Shown in pieces: positions 8,293 to 17,308 of a stretch of DNA of 64,000 nucleotides. The number at the start of each line of letters is the position of its first letter. Positions within the stretch are counted from its first letter, which is position 1. A program made the position numbers and the translations under genes. Below the pieces are notes generated by a model. The model was not told the DNA's origin. It worked only from the letters and a program-made list of their open reading frames with translations, and ran no database searches. This stretch comes from VBDM01 sp963699535 (GTDB lineage Bacteria; Pseudomonadota; Gammaproteobacteria; Burkholderiales; SG8-39), in the NCBI GenBank assembly GCA_963699535.1, contig CAVOUJ010000023.1, positions 216,064 to 280,063 of the forward strand. The letters run 5' to 3'.

Positions 8293-9212
8293 GCCCTGTC
8301 TCCCACCCGCTCGCCGAGCAAACCCGACGGCCTAAGCACCAGCACTGCGATCAGCACGATGAAGGCGAACACATCCTGGTAGTTGGAGCCGAATACGTTG
8401 CCCGTCAGATCGCCGATGTAGCCGGCCCCGAGCGCTTCCACGAGGCCAAGCAGCACGCCGCCCAGCATCGCTCCGGGGATGTTGCCGATTCCGCCGAGCA
8501 CCGCGGCGCAGAACGCCTTCAGGCCGAGGTGCGAGCCCATGGTGTAGTGCACGATACCGTAGTAGCTCGCCACCATGACCCCGGCTACGGCGGCGAGCGC
8601 TGCGCCGACGACGAAGGTAAATGCGATGACGCGGTTGGCATCAATGCCCATGAGACCTGCGATCTGAGGGTTCTGAGCGGTCGCGCGCATCGCCGTGCCG
8701 AGCTTGGTGCGGTACACCAACACGGCGAGACCCGCCATCATCGCCACCGAGATCGCGAGGATTGCGATCTGAACGCTTGTGATCGTGGCCCCACCCAGCT
8801 CGTACGATTGCGCCTTGATGATCTGCGGGAAGGCGAGCGGGTTGCGACTCCAGATCATCATCGCAACGTGCTGAAGAATGATCGAGATGCCGATCGCTGT
8901 GATGAGCGGGGCGAGGCGCGGCGCGCCGCGCAAAGGCCGGTACGCCATCCTTTCCATCGCGTAGCCCACGAGCATGCACACGGGAATCGCGCAGCCTGTG
9001 GCGGCGAGCACGACAAGGCCCGGCGGCAAGCCCCCCGGCGCGAGCGCGCCGATCACCGAGAACGCGACCATCGCGCCGATCATCACCACTTCGCCGTGGG
9101 CGAAATTGATGAGCTGGATGATGCCGTAGACCATGGTGTAGCCGAGCGCGACCACCGCATACACGGCGCCCAGCGTCAGGCCGTTGATGATCTGCTGAAT
9201 GAAGATGTCCAC
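8289..9212 (-). CDS. livH: branched-chain amino-acid/amide ABC transporter permease
   Basis: A 307-residue LivH permease starting at the GTG that encodes (M)DIFIQQIINGLTLGAVYAVVAL. Diagnostic segments are GYTMVYGIIQLINFAHGEVVMIGA near the N-terminus and LGLKAFCAAVLGGIGNIPGAMLGG near the C-terminus. An upstream in-frame start would add residues encoded by the terminator hairpin and is unlikely. The gene follows an intrinsic terminator after livK, so it should be expressed below the binding protein. Confidence 0.94.
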   Translation of the reverse strand: MDIFIQQIINGLTLGAVYAVVALGYTMVYGIIQLINFAHGEVVMIGAMVAFSVIGALAPGGLPPGLVVLAATGCAIPVCMLVGYAMERMAYRPLRGAPRLAPLITAIGISIILQHVAMMIWSRNPLAFPQIIKAQSYELGGATITSVQIAILAISVAMMAGLAVLVYRTKLGTAMRATAQNPQIAGLMGIDANRVIAFTFVVGAALAAVAGVMVASYYGIVHYTMGSHLGLKAFCAAVLGGIGNIPGAMLGGVLLGLVEALGAGYIGDLTGNVFGSNYQDVFAFIVLIAVLVLRPSGLLGERVGDRA

Positions 9213-9258
9213 GCCAGCCACCCGCTCAGCCGAATCCGAGCGGCGGAGCAACAGCAAG

Positions 9259-9285
9259 AAAAACGGCACCCGCAGGTGCCGTTTT
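9259..9285 (-). terminator. attenuating hairpin between livK and livH
   Basis: AAAACGGCACC and GGTGCCGTTTT form an 11-bp stem around CGCA, followed on the minus strand by TTTTTCTTG. It sits about 25 bp after the livK stop and before the livH start. This arrangement commonly lets the binding protein outnumber the permease complex through partial read-through. The strong GC part plus the T-run make this a good intrinsic terminator. Confidence 0.8.
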
Positions 9286-9307
9286 CTTCTCCTCGCCCAG
9301 GAGCCCC

Positions 9308-10528
9308 TTATTTCTTCGCGGCATCTCCAGCCTGTGGTGCCGCGGCCTGCGCGATGAAATCCTCGTAGCTCACGGTCTTGCCGCTCTTGATGATCGCGAT
9401 GGGCTCGAGCTTGCCGGCCCTCATGGTGAAGATCGTCATCTCCGCATCACTGCGGTCACCCTTCGCGTCGAACCTGATCTTTCCGGTCGCACCGGAAAAC
9501 TCCATGTTCTGCAGCACAGGAAGGTACTTCGCCGGATCGGCCGAGTCCGCCTTCTTCATCGCCTCGATCAGGATGTTTGCCGCGTCGTAAGTGAACGGCG
9601 AGTACAGGATAGGATCGATGTTGAAGCGCTTCTTGTAGGCTTCGAGAAACTTCTTGGAGGCCGCCTGCGCCGGAATTCCCGCCTGCGAGCACAGCAGCCC
9701 GTTCGCGGAATCGCCCGCCAGGTCCTTCATCTTGTCGGTGCAGGCGCCGTCGCCGAAGGAGAACACCGCCTTGATTCCGAGCTCCCTCCCCTGCTTGAGC
9801 AGCGGTCCCCCGGTCGCATCCATGCCGCCGTAGAAGACCGCATCGGGACTGCGCCCCTTGACCTTCGTCAGCACGGCCTTCCAGTCGGTGGTCTTGTCGG
9901 TTCCCTTTTCGCGCGCAAGCACGTTGATCCCCGCGCTCTTGAGAGTCTTCTCGACTTCGTTGGCTATCCCCTCGCCGTAGGCCGTGGCGTCGTCGATGAC
10001 CGCGACGACCTTCGGCTTGGTCGTTGCGGCGAGATAGCTCGCGATCGCCGGGCCCTGCTGGTCGTCCCTGCCGACAACGCGGAACTGCGTCTTGAAGCCC
10101 TGCTCGGTGAGCTTGGGGTTGGTCGCCGAACCCGAGATCACCGGGATGTTTGCCTGGGCGTAGATCGGAGATGCCGGAATCGAAGTCCCGGAATTCAGGT
10201 GACCGACCACGCCGGCGACCTTGGCGTCGACCAGTTTCTGGGCGACAGTCGTGCCCACCTTGGGATCGGCCTGGTCGTCGTAGGAAATCAGCTCGAACGC
10301 TGCGTCCTTGCTGCCGATCTTGATTTTCGCCGCGTTGGCTTCCTCGATCGCGAGCCGTGCGCCGTTCTCGTTGTCCTTGCCGAGATGGGCGATGCCACCG
10401 GTCAACGGTGCCACGCTGCCGATCGCAATGGTATACCCCCGGTAGACCTGCGCTTTCTTGTCCTCGCCGCAGCCTGAAACAGCGGCGATAACGGCGACGG
10501 CTGCTATGCCAAATCGGGTGCGAATCAT
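9308..10528 (-). CDS. livK: branched-chain amino-acid-type ABC transporter substrate-binding lipoprotein
   Basis: A 406-residue type I periplasmic binding protein. The leader MIRTRFGIAAVAVIAAVSGC ends in a lipobox with the lipidated cysteine at 20, so the protein is likely membrane-anchored. The mature part follows the Leu/Ile/Val-binding order: IGSVAPLTGGIAHLGKD, VVGHLNSGTSIPASPIY, then VAVIDDATAYGEGIA. First gene of the operon, with GGAGG before the ATG. A palindrome at 10587-10607 lies about 60 bp upstream and could be its operator. The real ligand is not predictable from sequence. Confidence 0.92.
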   Translation of the reverse strand: MIRTRFGIAAVAVIAAVSGCGEDKKAQVYRGYTIAIGSVAPLTGGIAHLGKDNENGARLAIEEANAAKIKIGSKDAAFELISYDDQADPKVGTTVAQKLVDAKVAGVVGHLNSGTSIPASPIYAQANIPVISGSATNPKLTEQGFKTQFRVVGRDDQQGPAIASYLAATTKPKVVAVIDDATAYGEGIANEVEKTLKSAGINVLAREKGTDKTTDWKAVLTKVKGRSPDAVFYGGMDATGGPLLKQGRELGIKAVFSFGDGACTDKMKDLAGDSANGLLCSQAGIPAQAASKKFLEAYKKRFNIDPILYSPFTYDAANILIEAMKKADSADPAKYLPVLQNMEFSGATGKIRFDAKGDRSDAEMTIFTMRAGKLEPIAIIKSGKTVSYEDFIAQAAAPQAGDAAKK

Positions 10529-10586
10529 GGGGACCTCCAGATCGGGAAACAGCGCGATCGGCGACTGATTATGCGCACCGCATGGG

Positions 10587-10607
10587 GGGCTGTCAATTTG
10601 ACAGCCC
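10587..10607. promoter_or_regulatory. 21-bp palindrome upstream of livK
   Basis: GGGCTGTCAA and TTGACAGCCC are exact reverse complements around one T. The site lies 59 bp before the livK ATG and 26 bp past the stop of the cytochrome gene at 10633. The one-base centre favours a dimeric DNA-binding site over an RNA hairpin, and no T-run follows. It shares GGCTGTCA/TGACAGCC with the palindrome at 1312-1343. Confidence 0.5.
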
Positions 10608-10632
10608 GTCGAACTCGCCGTGCGCGCAAGCG

Positions 10633-10947
10633 CTATTTCAGGGAGAGAATGTACTTGGCGAGAGTCGCAGCGTCCGCGTCGCTCACGGCGTTCGGGGGCA
10701 TGGGCACTTGACCCCAGACGCCGGTCGAACCTTCCTTGATCTTCTTGACGAGGTAGGCCTGGCCGTCCTTGCGGGACCGGTACTTGGCACCGACTTCCTT
10801 GTACGCAGGGCCGACCAGCTTCTTGTCCACGGTATGGCAGGCGAGGCAGGCCTTGTCCTTCAACAATTGCTGAGCGTCGGCAGCAAGCGCCGCGGCGCCG
10901 GAAAGGGATGCGGCGGCGGCGACTACGAAGATCGCGAAGGGCTTCAT
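10633..10947 (-). CDS. small class I cytochrome c (c551/c552-like)
   Basis: 104 residues. A signal peptide (MKPFAIFVVAAAASLSGAAALA) precedes a mature monohaem domain with CLACH at 34-38, a KLVGPAYKEVGAKY segment, and the axial methionine in VPMPPN (M83). It ends in LAKYILSLK. This is the c551/c552 pattern of periplasmic electron shuttles. I chose the ATG at 10947, after CCGGGGAG, because it starts the signal peptide. The gene lies 37 bp after the DUF255 gene on the same strand. Confidence 0.92.
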   Translation of the reverse strand: MKPFAIFVVAAAASLSGAAALAADAQQLLKDKACLACHTVDKKLVGPAYKEVGAKYRSRKDGQAYLVKKIKEGSTGVWGQVPMPPNAVSDADAATLAKYILSLK

Positions 10948-10984
10948 GAATTTCTCCGGGGAAGTTAAAAAAAAGTGCGCCATG

Positions 10985-13036
10985 CTACTGGATTTTTTCC
11001 GAGTTGGAAACCTGCTCGATCAGGTTTTCCAGGCGATCGATGGGCGCGCGACAGCTGACACCCTCACAGACCCAGGCCTTGACTCCGCCGCCCGCGGGCT
11101 TGGCCAACACCGGCGGCAGATCCGCCGCATCGTTTCCGATCGCCAGCACGACGGTATGGGGCAGATAGTGTCTGGCGAGCGCGGTTCTCCAGTTTCGCAG
11201 GTCCTCCGGGGGACCGCGCAGGATGATCGTGCGGGTCGGCATCAGGTGCTCTTCCAGCGCGGCGAGCAGCGTCGCGTGACCGCCCGGCTGTTCGCTCACG
11301 GCCGAATGAAATTGGGCGAGTGTGCGCTCGGAGGCGAGCGCGTAGCGCGACTCTCCGGTGAGAAAGTGCAGGCGCTGCAGCGCCAGCGCCGCCATGCCGT
11401 TGCCCGAAGGCGTGGCGTTGTCGTATCCGGGCTTGGGCCGGTGGATCAGCCGTTCGTGATCGTGGCTGGTAAAGAAAAAGCCTCCGTTTGCCTTGTCCTC
11501 GAACTGCTCGAGCAGGACTTCGGCAAGTTCCTCGGCAAAAGCGAGAGCGCCCTGGTCGAACTCGGCCTGCAGCAGCTCGATCGTCGCGAACAACAGGAAA
11601 GCGTAGTCGTCCAGGTAGGCGTTGAGATGGGCCCGACCGTCCTTGTAGGTGGCGAGCAGGCGCTCGTCCTTCCACATCGTGCCGCGGATGAAGGAAAAGG
11701 CGCTCTTGGCCGATCGCAGCCACTCGCTGCGGCCGAACACCACGGCCGCGCGCGCCATTCCCGCGATCATGAGCGCGTTCCAGCTGACCAGCACTTTCTC
11801 GTCGCGCCCCGGGCGCACGCGCTTCTCGCGAGCCGCGAAGAGTTTCCCCTTGCCCGATTCGAGCAGGCGAGCGCACTCGCCCTCGCTTCTCTTGATTCGT
11901 TCGGCCACCGCGCCGAGCGTGGATACCACGCGCAGATGCCAGTGCGTGTTCTCGAAATTGGGAGGCCCGTCCAGGCCGTAGTAAGGCGCCAGCACTGCGT
12001 ACTCCTCCGCGGACGCGAGCGCCTGCACTTCCTCGGGCGTCCACACGTAGAACTTGCCCTCCTCGTGCTCCGAATCGGCGTCGAGGGAAGAGTAATAGCC
12101 CCCCTCGGGCGACTGCATCTCGCGCATGACCCAGGCCGCGGTCTCTTCCGCGACCCGGGCAAAGAGCGGATTTCGCGTGGCCGTCCACGCATCGGCGTAC
12201 AGGCGAAGCAGCGGGCCGTTGTCGTAGAGCATTTTCTCGAAATGAGGGATCTCCCACTGCGCGTCCACGCTGTAGCGGGCGAACCCGCCGCCGAGCTGAT
12301 CGTAGATTCCCCCGAGCGCCATGCGCTCGAGCGTCGTGGTCGCGACGCGCTGCGCCGCACCGTCCCCTGCGGCTGCCGAGCGCCGCAGGCAGAATTCGAG
12401 CTCGGCCGGGTGCGGGAACTTGGGCGCGCCGCCGAATCCTCCGTAGCGCGAATCGAAGCTCGTCTTCAGGCTGCGCAGCCCCTCGTCGATCGGCGCCGCA
12501 GAAAGCTCCGAGTGATGCGCCGGCACTCCGCCGTGCATATTCTGGAACGTCGCGAGTAGGGTCTCGTTCTGGCGGCCGATTTCGGCGCGCTGCTCGCGGT
12601 AAGCCTGCGCGATGCGCTCGAGGAGCTGCGGGAATCCCGGCAGGTTGTAACGCGGTTCTTTCGGAAAATACGTGCCGCCGAAAAAGGGCGCACCGTCCGG
12701 CGTGAGGAACATCGTCAGCGGCCAGCCGCCCGGCCGGCGGGCGAGCATCTGATGGGCGAGCTGGTAGATCTGGTCGAGATCGGGCCTTTCCTCGCGGTCC
12801 ACCTTCACGTTCACGAACAAGCGATTCATCACTTCGGCCACCGCCGGGTCCTCGAAGGACTCGTGCGCCATCACATGGCACCAGTGGCACGCCGAGTAGC
12901 CGACCGAGAGGAGGATCGGTTTGTCCTCTTCCCGCGCGCGACGCAGCGCGTCCTCGTTCCAGGCGTGCCAGTCCACCGGATTCGTCGCGTGCTGCTGAAG
13001 GTAGGGACTGGTTTCCCGGGCTAGGCGATTGGGCAT
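10985..13036 (-). CDS. DUF255 thioredoxin-fold / six-hairpin glycosidase-like protein (YyaL family)
   Basis: A 683-residue protein of the YyaL/spermatogenesis-associated-20 family. The N-terminal thioredoxin-like DUF255 domain has SPYLQQHATNPVDW and a CHWC pair (C50, C53) in SACHWCHVMAHESF, then REERPDLD and GGWPLTMFLTPDG. The rest resembles an (alpha/alpha)6 toroid (GGIYDQLGGGFARYSVD; PHFEKMLYDN). Length is normal. The biochemical role of the family is not established; a thiol-redox or N-acylglucosamine-epimerase-like activity has been suggested from folds. It is cytosolic, with no signal peptide. Confidence 0.9.
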   Translation of the reverse strand: MPNRLARETSPYLQQHATNPVDWHAWNEDALRRAREEDKPILLSVGYSACHWCHVMAHESFEDPAVAEVMNRLFVNVKVDREERPDLDQIYQLAHQMLARRPGGWPLTMFLTPDGAPFFGGTYFPKEPRYNLPGFPQLLERIAQAYREQRAEIGRQNETLLATFQNMHGGVPAHHSELSAAPIDEGLRSLKTSFDSRYGGFGGAPKFPHPAELEFCLRRSAAAGDGAAQRVATTTLERMALGGIYDQLGGGFARYSVDAQWEIPHFEKMLYDNGPLLRLYADAWTATRNPLFARVAEETAAWVMREMQSPEGGYYSSLDADSEHEEGKFYVWTPEEVQALASAEEYAVLAPYYGLDGPPNFENTHWHLRVVSTLGAVAERIKRSEGECARLLESGKGKLFAAREKRVRPGRDEKVLVSWNALMIAGMARAAVVFGRSEWLRSAKSAFSFIRGTMWKDERLLATYKDGRAHLNAYLDDYAFLLFATIELLQAEFDQGALAFAEELAEVLLEQFEDKANGGFFFTSHDHERLIHRPKPGYDNATPSGNGMAALALQRLHFLTGESRYALASERTLAQFHSAVSEQPGGHATLLAALEEHLMPTRTIILRGPPEDLRNWRTALARHYLPHTVVLAIGNDAADLPPVLAKPAGGGVKAWVCEGVSCRAPIDRLENLIEQVSNSEKIQ

Positions 13037-13091
13037 GATCGAAGGTGCAGCAATGCCATTTCAGTGTAGCACTGCATTAAACTAGCAGGCG

Positions 13092-13753
13092 ATGAGAGCA
13101 GATACCCGATCGCGTCGCCGCGCTCTGCTCGCCCTGGGCGCGGCGATGAGCATGCCCGTGGCGCTCCGCCTGGCGCTTGCACAGTCCTCCGCTGCCCAGG
13201 GCGTGCGCAATACGAGGGGAGAGGTCAGGATCAACGGAAAGCCCGCCGAGGAAGGGTCTCGGTGCTCCCGGGCGATGCCATCGAGACCGGCCGGCGCGGC
13301 TACGCCACGTTCGTCGTCGGAGAGGATGCGTTCCTCGTGCGCGCGAACAGCCGCGCTGAGCTGATCGGGAGCGGGGCGCTGATAAGCGCGATGCAACTGG
13401 TGACGGGGAAGCTGCTCAGCGTCTTCGGCAGCGGCAGGGCGCGGCGCCTCGTAACTGCGACGGCGAGCATCGGCATCCGGGGCACCGGCGCCTACCTCGA
13501 AGCCGAGCCGGCGCGCACTTACTTCTGCCTCTGCTACGGCACCGCCGACGTTGCCGCCACGACGGGCGGCGCGCAGGAAACGGTCACGACGACACACCAC
13601 GAGTCGCCGCGCTACATCTACGGCGACGGACGCAGCCGCGCGATCGCCCCGGCGTACATGTCCAACCACACCGACAGCGAGCTGATGCTGCTCGAATCGC
13701 TGGTCGGCCGCTTCCCGCCGACGGAGTTCATGATGGGCGGGGGACGATACTAG
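13092..13753 (+). CDS. FecR-domain protein with Tat-like signal, frame-disrupted
   Basis: An export signal (RSRRRALLALGAAMSMPVAL, ending LALAQ) resembles a twin-arginine leader. The FecR-type segment follows: GEVRINGKPA, then in another frame VLPGDAIETGRRGYATFVVGEDAFLVRANSRAEL, and TASIGIRGTGAYLEAEP. The two frames join near 13257, where a single indel restores one protein of about 220 residues. The C-terminus holds CLCYG, unusual in exported FecR-like proteins. Family members are periplasmic regulators or scaffold proteins; no fec system is adjacent, so the role is unknown. It converges on ilvD with only a few bases between. Confidence 0.75.
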
Positions 13754-13759
13754 ACAAAG

Positions 13760-15439
13760 TCAGCCGTCGGTGATCGCGCCTCGGGTCGCGGTGGATACCA
13801 GCTTCATGTACTTTCCCATGAGCCCGCTCGTGTAGCGCGGCTTGGGCTGTTTCCACTTCTTTTTTCGCGCGGCGAGTTCCTTCGAAGGGACGTTGAGCTG
13901 GATCAGCCGCTTCTTGGCGTCGATCGTGATGAAGTCGCCTTCTTTCACGAATGCTATCAGGCCGCCGACAAAAGCTTCCGGCGCGACGTGCCCCACGACC
14001 ATGCCCCAGGTGCCGCCCGAGAAACGGCCGTCGGTGATGAGGCCGACCGAGTCGCCGAGCCCCTGGCCGATGAGCGCGGATGTCGGCGCGAGCATCTCCT
14101 GCATTCCCGGCCCGCCTTTCGGCCCTTCGTAGCGGATCACGATCACGTCGCCCGCCTTGATTCTCTTCGCGAGGATCGCTTTCATCGCGGTGGGCTCCGA
14201 GTCGAACACGCGCGCCGGCCCCGTGATCGAGGTCTGCTTGAGGCCCGTGATCTTCGCGACGCAGCCTTCGGGCGCGAGATTGCCCTTCAGGATCGCGAGG
14301 TGCCCTTGCGCATACATCGGGTTGTTCCAGGGGCGGATGACGTCCTGGTCGCGGCGCGGCTCGTCGGGCACGTTCGCGAGCTCCTCGGCCATGGTGCGCC
14401 CGGTGATGGTCATGCATTCGCCGTGAAGCGCGCCGTGCGCGAGCAGCATCTTCAGCACCTGCGGCACGCCGCCCGCAGAGTGGAAATCGGTCGCGACGTA
14501 CTGGCCGGAGGGCTTCAGGTTGCACAGCACCGGCACCTTCCGGCGCACGCGCTCGAAATCGTCGATCGTCCACTTCACGCCTGCGGCCGAGGCGATGGCG
14601 AGATAGTGGAGCACCGCGTTGGTCGAGCCGCCGGTCGCCATTACGAGTGCGACCGCGTTCTCGATCGACTTTCTGGTGATGATGTCGCGCGGGCGCAGGT
14701 TGTTGCGGATCGCGGTCACCAGGACCTTCGCCGATTCCGCCGCGGAGTCCGCCTTCTCCGGGTCCGGCGAGGCCATCTGCGAGGAGCCGAGCAGGCTCAT
14801 GCCCAGCGCCTCGAACGAGGAGGACATGGTGTTCGCGGTGTACTGGCCGCCGCAGGCGCCCACCGAGGGGCAGGCGTTCTTCTCGATGCCGTCGAAGTCC
14901 TCCTTCGACATCTTGCCCGCGGCGCGCGCGCCCACCGCCTCGAACGCGCGAGACGATGGTGAGCTTCTGTCCCTTCCAGTTTCCCGGCTTGATGGTCCCG
15001 GCGTAGACGAAGATCCCCGGAACGTTGATGCGCGCCATCGCCATCATCGCCCCGGGCATGTTCTTGTCGCAGCCGCCCACGCAGATCACGCCGTCCATCA
15101 GCTGACCGTTCACCGGCGGTCTCGATCGCGTCGGCGATCACCTCGCGCGAGACAAGCGAATACTTCATGCCCTCGGTGCCCATGCCGATGCCGTCGGTGA
15201 CCGTCGGAAAGCCGAATACCTGCGGCATTGCGCCCGCCGCCTTCAACGCCGCCATCGCGCGAATCGACCAGCGGCTGAATGCCGGCGTTGCACGGGTTCA
15301 TGGTCGAGTGGCCGTTGGCGACGCCGACGATCGCCTTTTCGAAATCGCCGTCGCCGAAACCCACGGCGCGCAGCATCGCGCGGTTGGGCGAGCGTGCGTC
15401 GCCCTGTGTGATGGTCCTGCTTCTCCAGTTGTCGGACAT
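13760..15439 (-). CDS. ilvD: dihydroxy-acid dehydratase, interrupted by about three frame breaks
   Basis: Dehydrates 2,3-dihydroxy acids to 2-keto acids in valine/isoleucine synthesis, using an Fe-S cluster. Fragments in three frames assemble into one protein. The order is NWRSRTITQGDARSPNRAML and NPCNAGIQPL (from 15439), FPTVTDGIGMGTEGMKYSL, VICVGGCDKNMPGAMMAMAR, then an intact 391-codon frame from about 14935 (SVGACGGQYTANTMSSSFEA to GKYMKLVSTATRGAITDG). The breaks are near 15253, 15117 and 14950. Cluster-ligand cysteines C-N-A-G, G-C-D-K and A-C-G-G are all kept. The pieces are collinear, so sequencing error is likelier than decay. Confidence 0.9.
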
Positions 15440-15516
15440 GCGCCTGAACTCCGTATGCGGGAAAACCTACTTTCGGTTACGCTTCCCGCATTCTACTCGA
15501 ACGCGTGCGCACTTCC

Positions 15517-16305
15517 ATGCTCGTCCATCCGAACTTCGATCCGGTCGCCATCGCGATCGGACCGATCGCGATCCGCTGGTACGGGCTGATGTATCTGGTC
15601 GCTTTCGCGGTGTCCTACGGGCTGGGACGGCTGCGCATCGCCCGCGCAAGACCGGAACGCATCACCGTCACCACGCTCGACGACCTGCTGTTTTTCTGCG
15701 TGCTCGGCGTGGTTCTGGGAGGAAGGCTCGGCTACGTGCTCTTCTACAAGCCGGCCTTCTATTTCGCCAACCCGCTGGAGATTCTCTTTGTCTGGCATGG
15801 CGGCATGTCCTTCCACGGAGGATTCCTCGGCGTGCTGCTCGCGCTCTGGTGGGTGGCCCGGAAGCACGGTCTGCGCTGGATCGAGCTCACGGATTTCTTT
15901 GCACCACTGGCCCCGCTTGCCTTCGCCGCGGGGCGGCTCGGCAATTTCATCAACGGCGAGCTCTACGGCCGGGTCACCGACGTGCCCTGGGGCATGCTGT
16001 TCCGCGGGGCCGGGCCGCTACCCCGCCATCCCTCGCAGCTCTACCAGTTCGCCCTCGAGGGGGTGCTCCTGTTCGTAATCCTGTGGGTCTTCTCAGCGAA
16101 GCTGCGGCCGGTGGGTGCGGTGTCGGGCGCGTTCCTCCTCGGCTACGGGATGTTGCGTTTCGCCGCCGAGTACTTTCGCGAGCCCGATGATTTTCTTGGG
16201 CTTCTCGCACTCAACCTGTCCATGGGCCAGTGGCTGTCGGCGCCGATGATCTTGATCGGCATCGGCATGCTGATCTGGGCTTGGCGCAGGCCACAGAAGG
16301 TCTAG
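15517..16305 (+). CDS. lgt: prolipoprotein diacylglyceryl transferase
   Basis: Moves the diacylglyceryl group of phosphatidylglycerol to the lipobox cysteine of prolipoproteins at the inner membrane. 262 residues with about seven membrane segments. It starts MLVHPNFDPVAIAIGPIAIRWYG and carries the Lgt signature around GRLGNFINGELYGRVTDVPWGM, plus HPSQLYQFALEG. I chose the ATG at 15517 over the GTG at 15505 because family members begin at this motif. LivK is one likely client in this window. Confidence 0.95.
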   Translation: MLVHPNFDPVAIAIGPIAIRWYGLMYLVAFAVSYGLGRLRIARARPERITVTTLDDLLFFCVLGVVLGGRLGYVLFYKPAFYFANPLEILFVWHGGMSFHGGFLGVLLALWWVARKHGLRWIELTDFFAPLAPLAFAAGRLGNFINGELYGRVTDVPWGMLFRGAGPLPRHPSQLYQFALEGVLLFVILWVFSAKLRPVGAVSGAFLLGYGMLRFAAEYFREPDDFLGLLALNLSMGQWLSAPMILIGIGMLIWAWRRPQKV

Positions 16306-16318
16306 AATAAAGCGTGCC

Positions 16319-16540
16319 ATGGCCCAAGCGGGGGATGAACCCATGCAGGCGCAAATGATGCAGCAGCGGCTGCACGAGCTGCAGCTCGAGCACCGCGACC
16401 TGGATGCGGCGATCCATCGGATCGCCGACAACCCCTCCCACGATCAGCTGGCCCTCACGCGAATGAAGCGGCGCAAACTCCTACTCAAGGATCAGATCGC
16501 GTGGATCGAGAGGCAGCTCGATCCCGACATTCCCGCCTGA
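16319..16540 (+). CDS. DUF465 / YdcH family small protein
   Basis: 73 residues, predicted almost wholly helical. It has the DUF465 pattern LHELQLEHRDLDAAIHRIADNP, then LTRMKRRKLLLKDQIAWIERQL. Function in the family is unknown. It lies 14 bp after lgt on the same strand. An internal ATG at 16343 would also keep the domain. Confidence 0.85.
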   Translation: MAQAGDEPMQAQMMQQRLHELQLEHRDLDAAIHRIADNPSHDQLALTRMKRRKLLLKDQIAWIERQLDPDIPA

Positions 16541-16550
16541 CAAGTCGCTC

Positions 16551-17293
16551 TTAGCTTAGGCCCCGCACGAGAAGCGACGCGCCGCTCGCGAGCAGCAGGA
16601 CTGCCACCGCGCGCATGACCATCTCGCGTGAGATCGCGCGGAAAACCTTCGACGCGAGGTAGACGGCCAGAAGTCCCGCCGGGATCGCCGCTGCGGCGGT
16701 GATCCACACTCCGTCCTGCATGAGCAGCCCGGTGATCGCGAACGCGACGAGCCGCAGCCCAATGCTGAAAATCGTCGACAGGGTCATCGTCGCGCGGAAC
16801 TGCTCCTTGGTCAGAGGGCGGTGCGACAGGTAGATGGCGTACGGCGGACCGCCCGCGCCGAAGAGCGTTCCGGAGAGCCCTCCGCAGAACCCCGCGACAT
16901 AGGCCCAGCGCCGGCTGACGACTCCGAGAGTTCCGCGCCGGGCGAGGCTGTAGAGCGCGTAGCCGAGGACGAAGATTCCGAGCGCGACAAGGGACGCGTT
17001 GCGCGGCAAGTTGACGAGCAGCGTCGTCCCCGTGACGATCCCGGCGATCATCAGGGGCACCATGCGCGCGACATCCTGGAGGTCGGCGTTGCGCGGGTTC
17101 TCGAGCCCCAGCCGCAACCCGTTCACGAAATCCACGATCGCGAACACCGCGAGGGCGAACGGCAGGGAACGAAGAACGTGGCGAGCGGAATGGATACGAG
17201 CGCCGAGCCGAAGCCCGTGATCCCCTGGATGAAGCCGGCCGCGAAAGCGATCGGCGCGAGGGCGAGCGCCGCCGCGGCGCCTTCGAGGTTCAT
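16551..17293 (-). CDS. TauE/SafE-type sulfite-exporter-family permease, frame-disrupted
   Basis: A membrane protein of the TSUP family. The ATG at 17293 starts MNLEGAAAALALAPIAFAAG and reads GFIQGITGFGSALVSIPLATFF. The frame then breaks near 17170, where a run of C appears one base short, and resumes with PFALAVFAIVDFVNGLRLGL. Later helices contain LSGTLFGAGGPPYAIYLSHR, a TSUP hallmark, and MTLSTIFSIGLRLVAF. Family substrates are sulfite, sulfoacetate or organic anions; none can be assigned here. Because of the upstream gene's own indel, a false 1232-codon fusion joins it to the FAD oxidase. Confidence 0.85.
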
Positions 17294-17308
17294 CCCGCGG
17301 ACCTGGGG

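Noticed and set aside
11064..12890. Long alternative minus-strand frame inside the DUF255 gene
   Set aside because: Arginine/proline/alanine-rich shadow frame with no family motif; the 683-codon frame carries all conserved residues.
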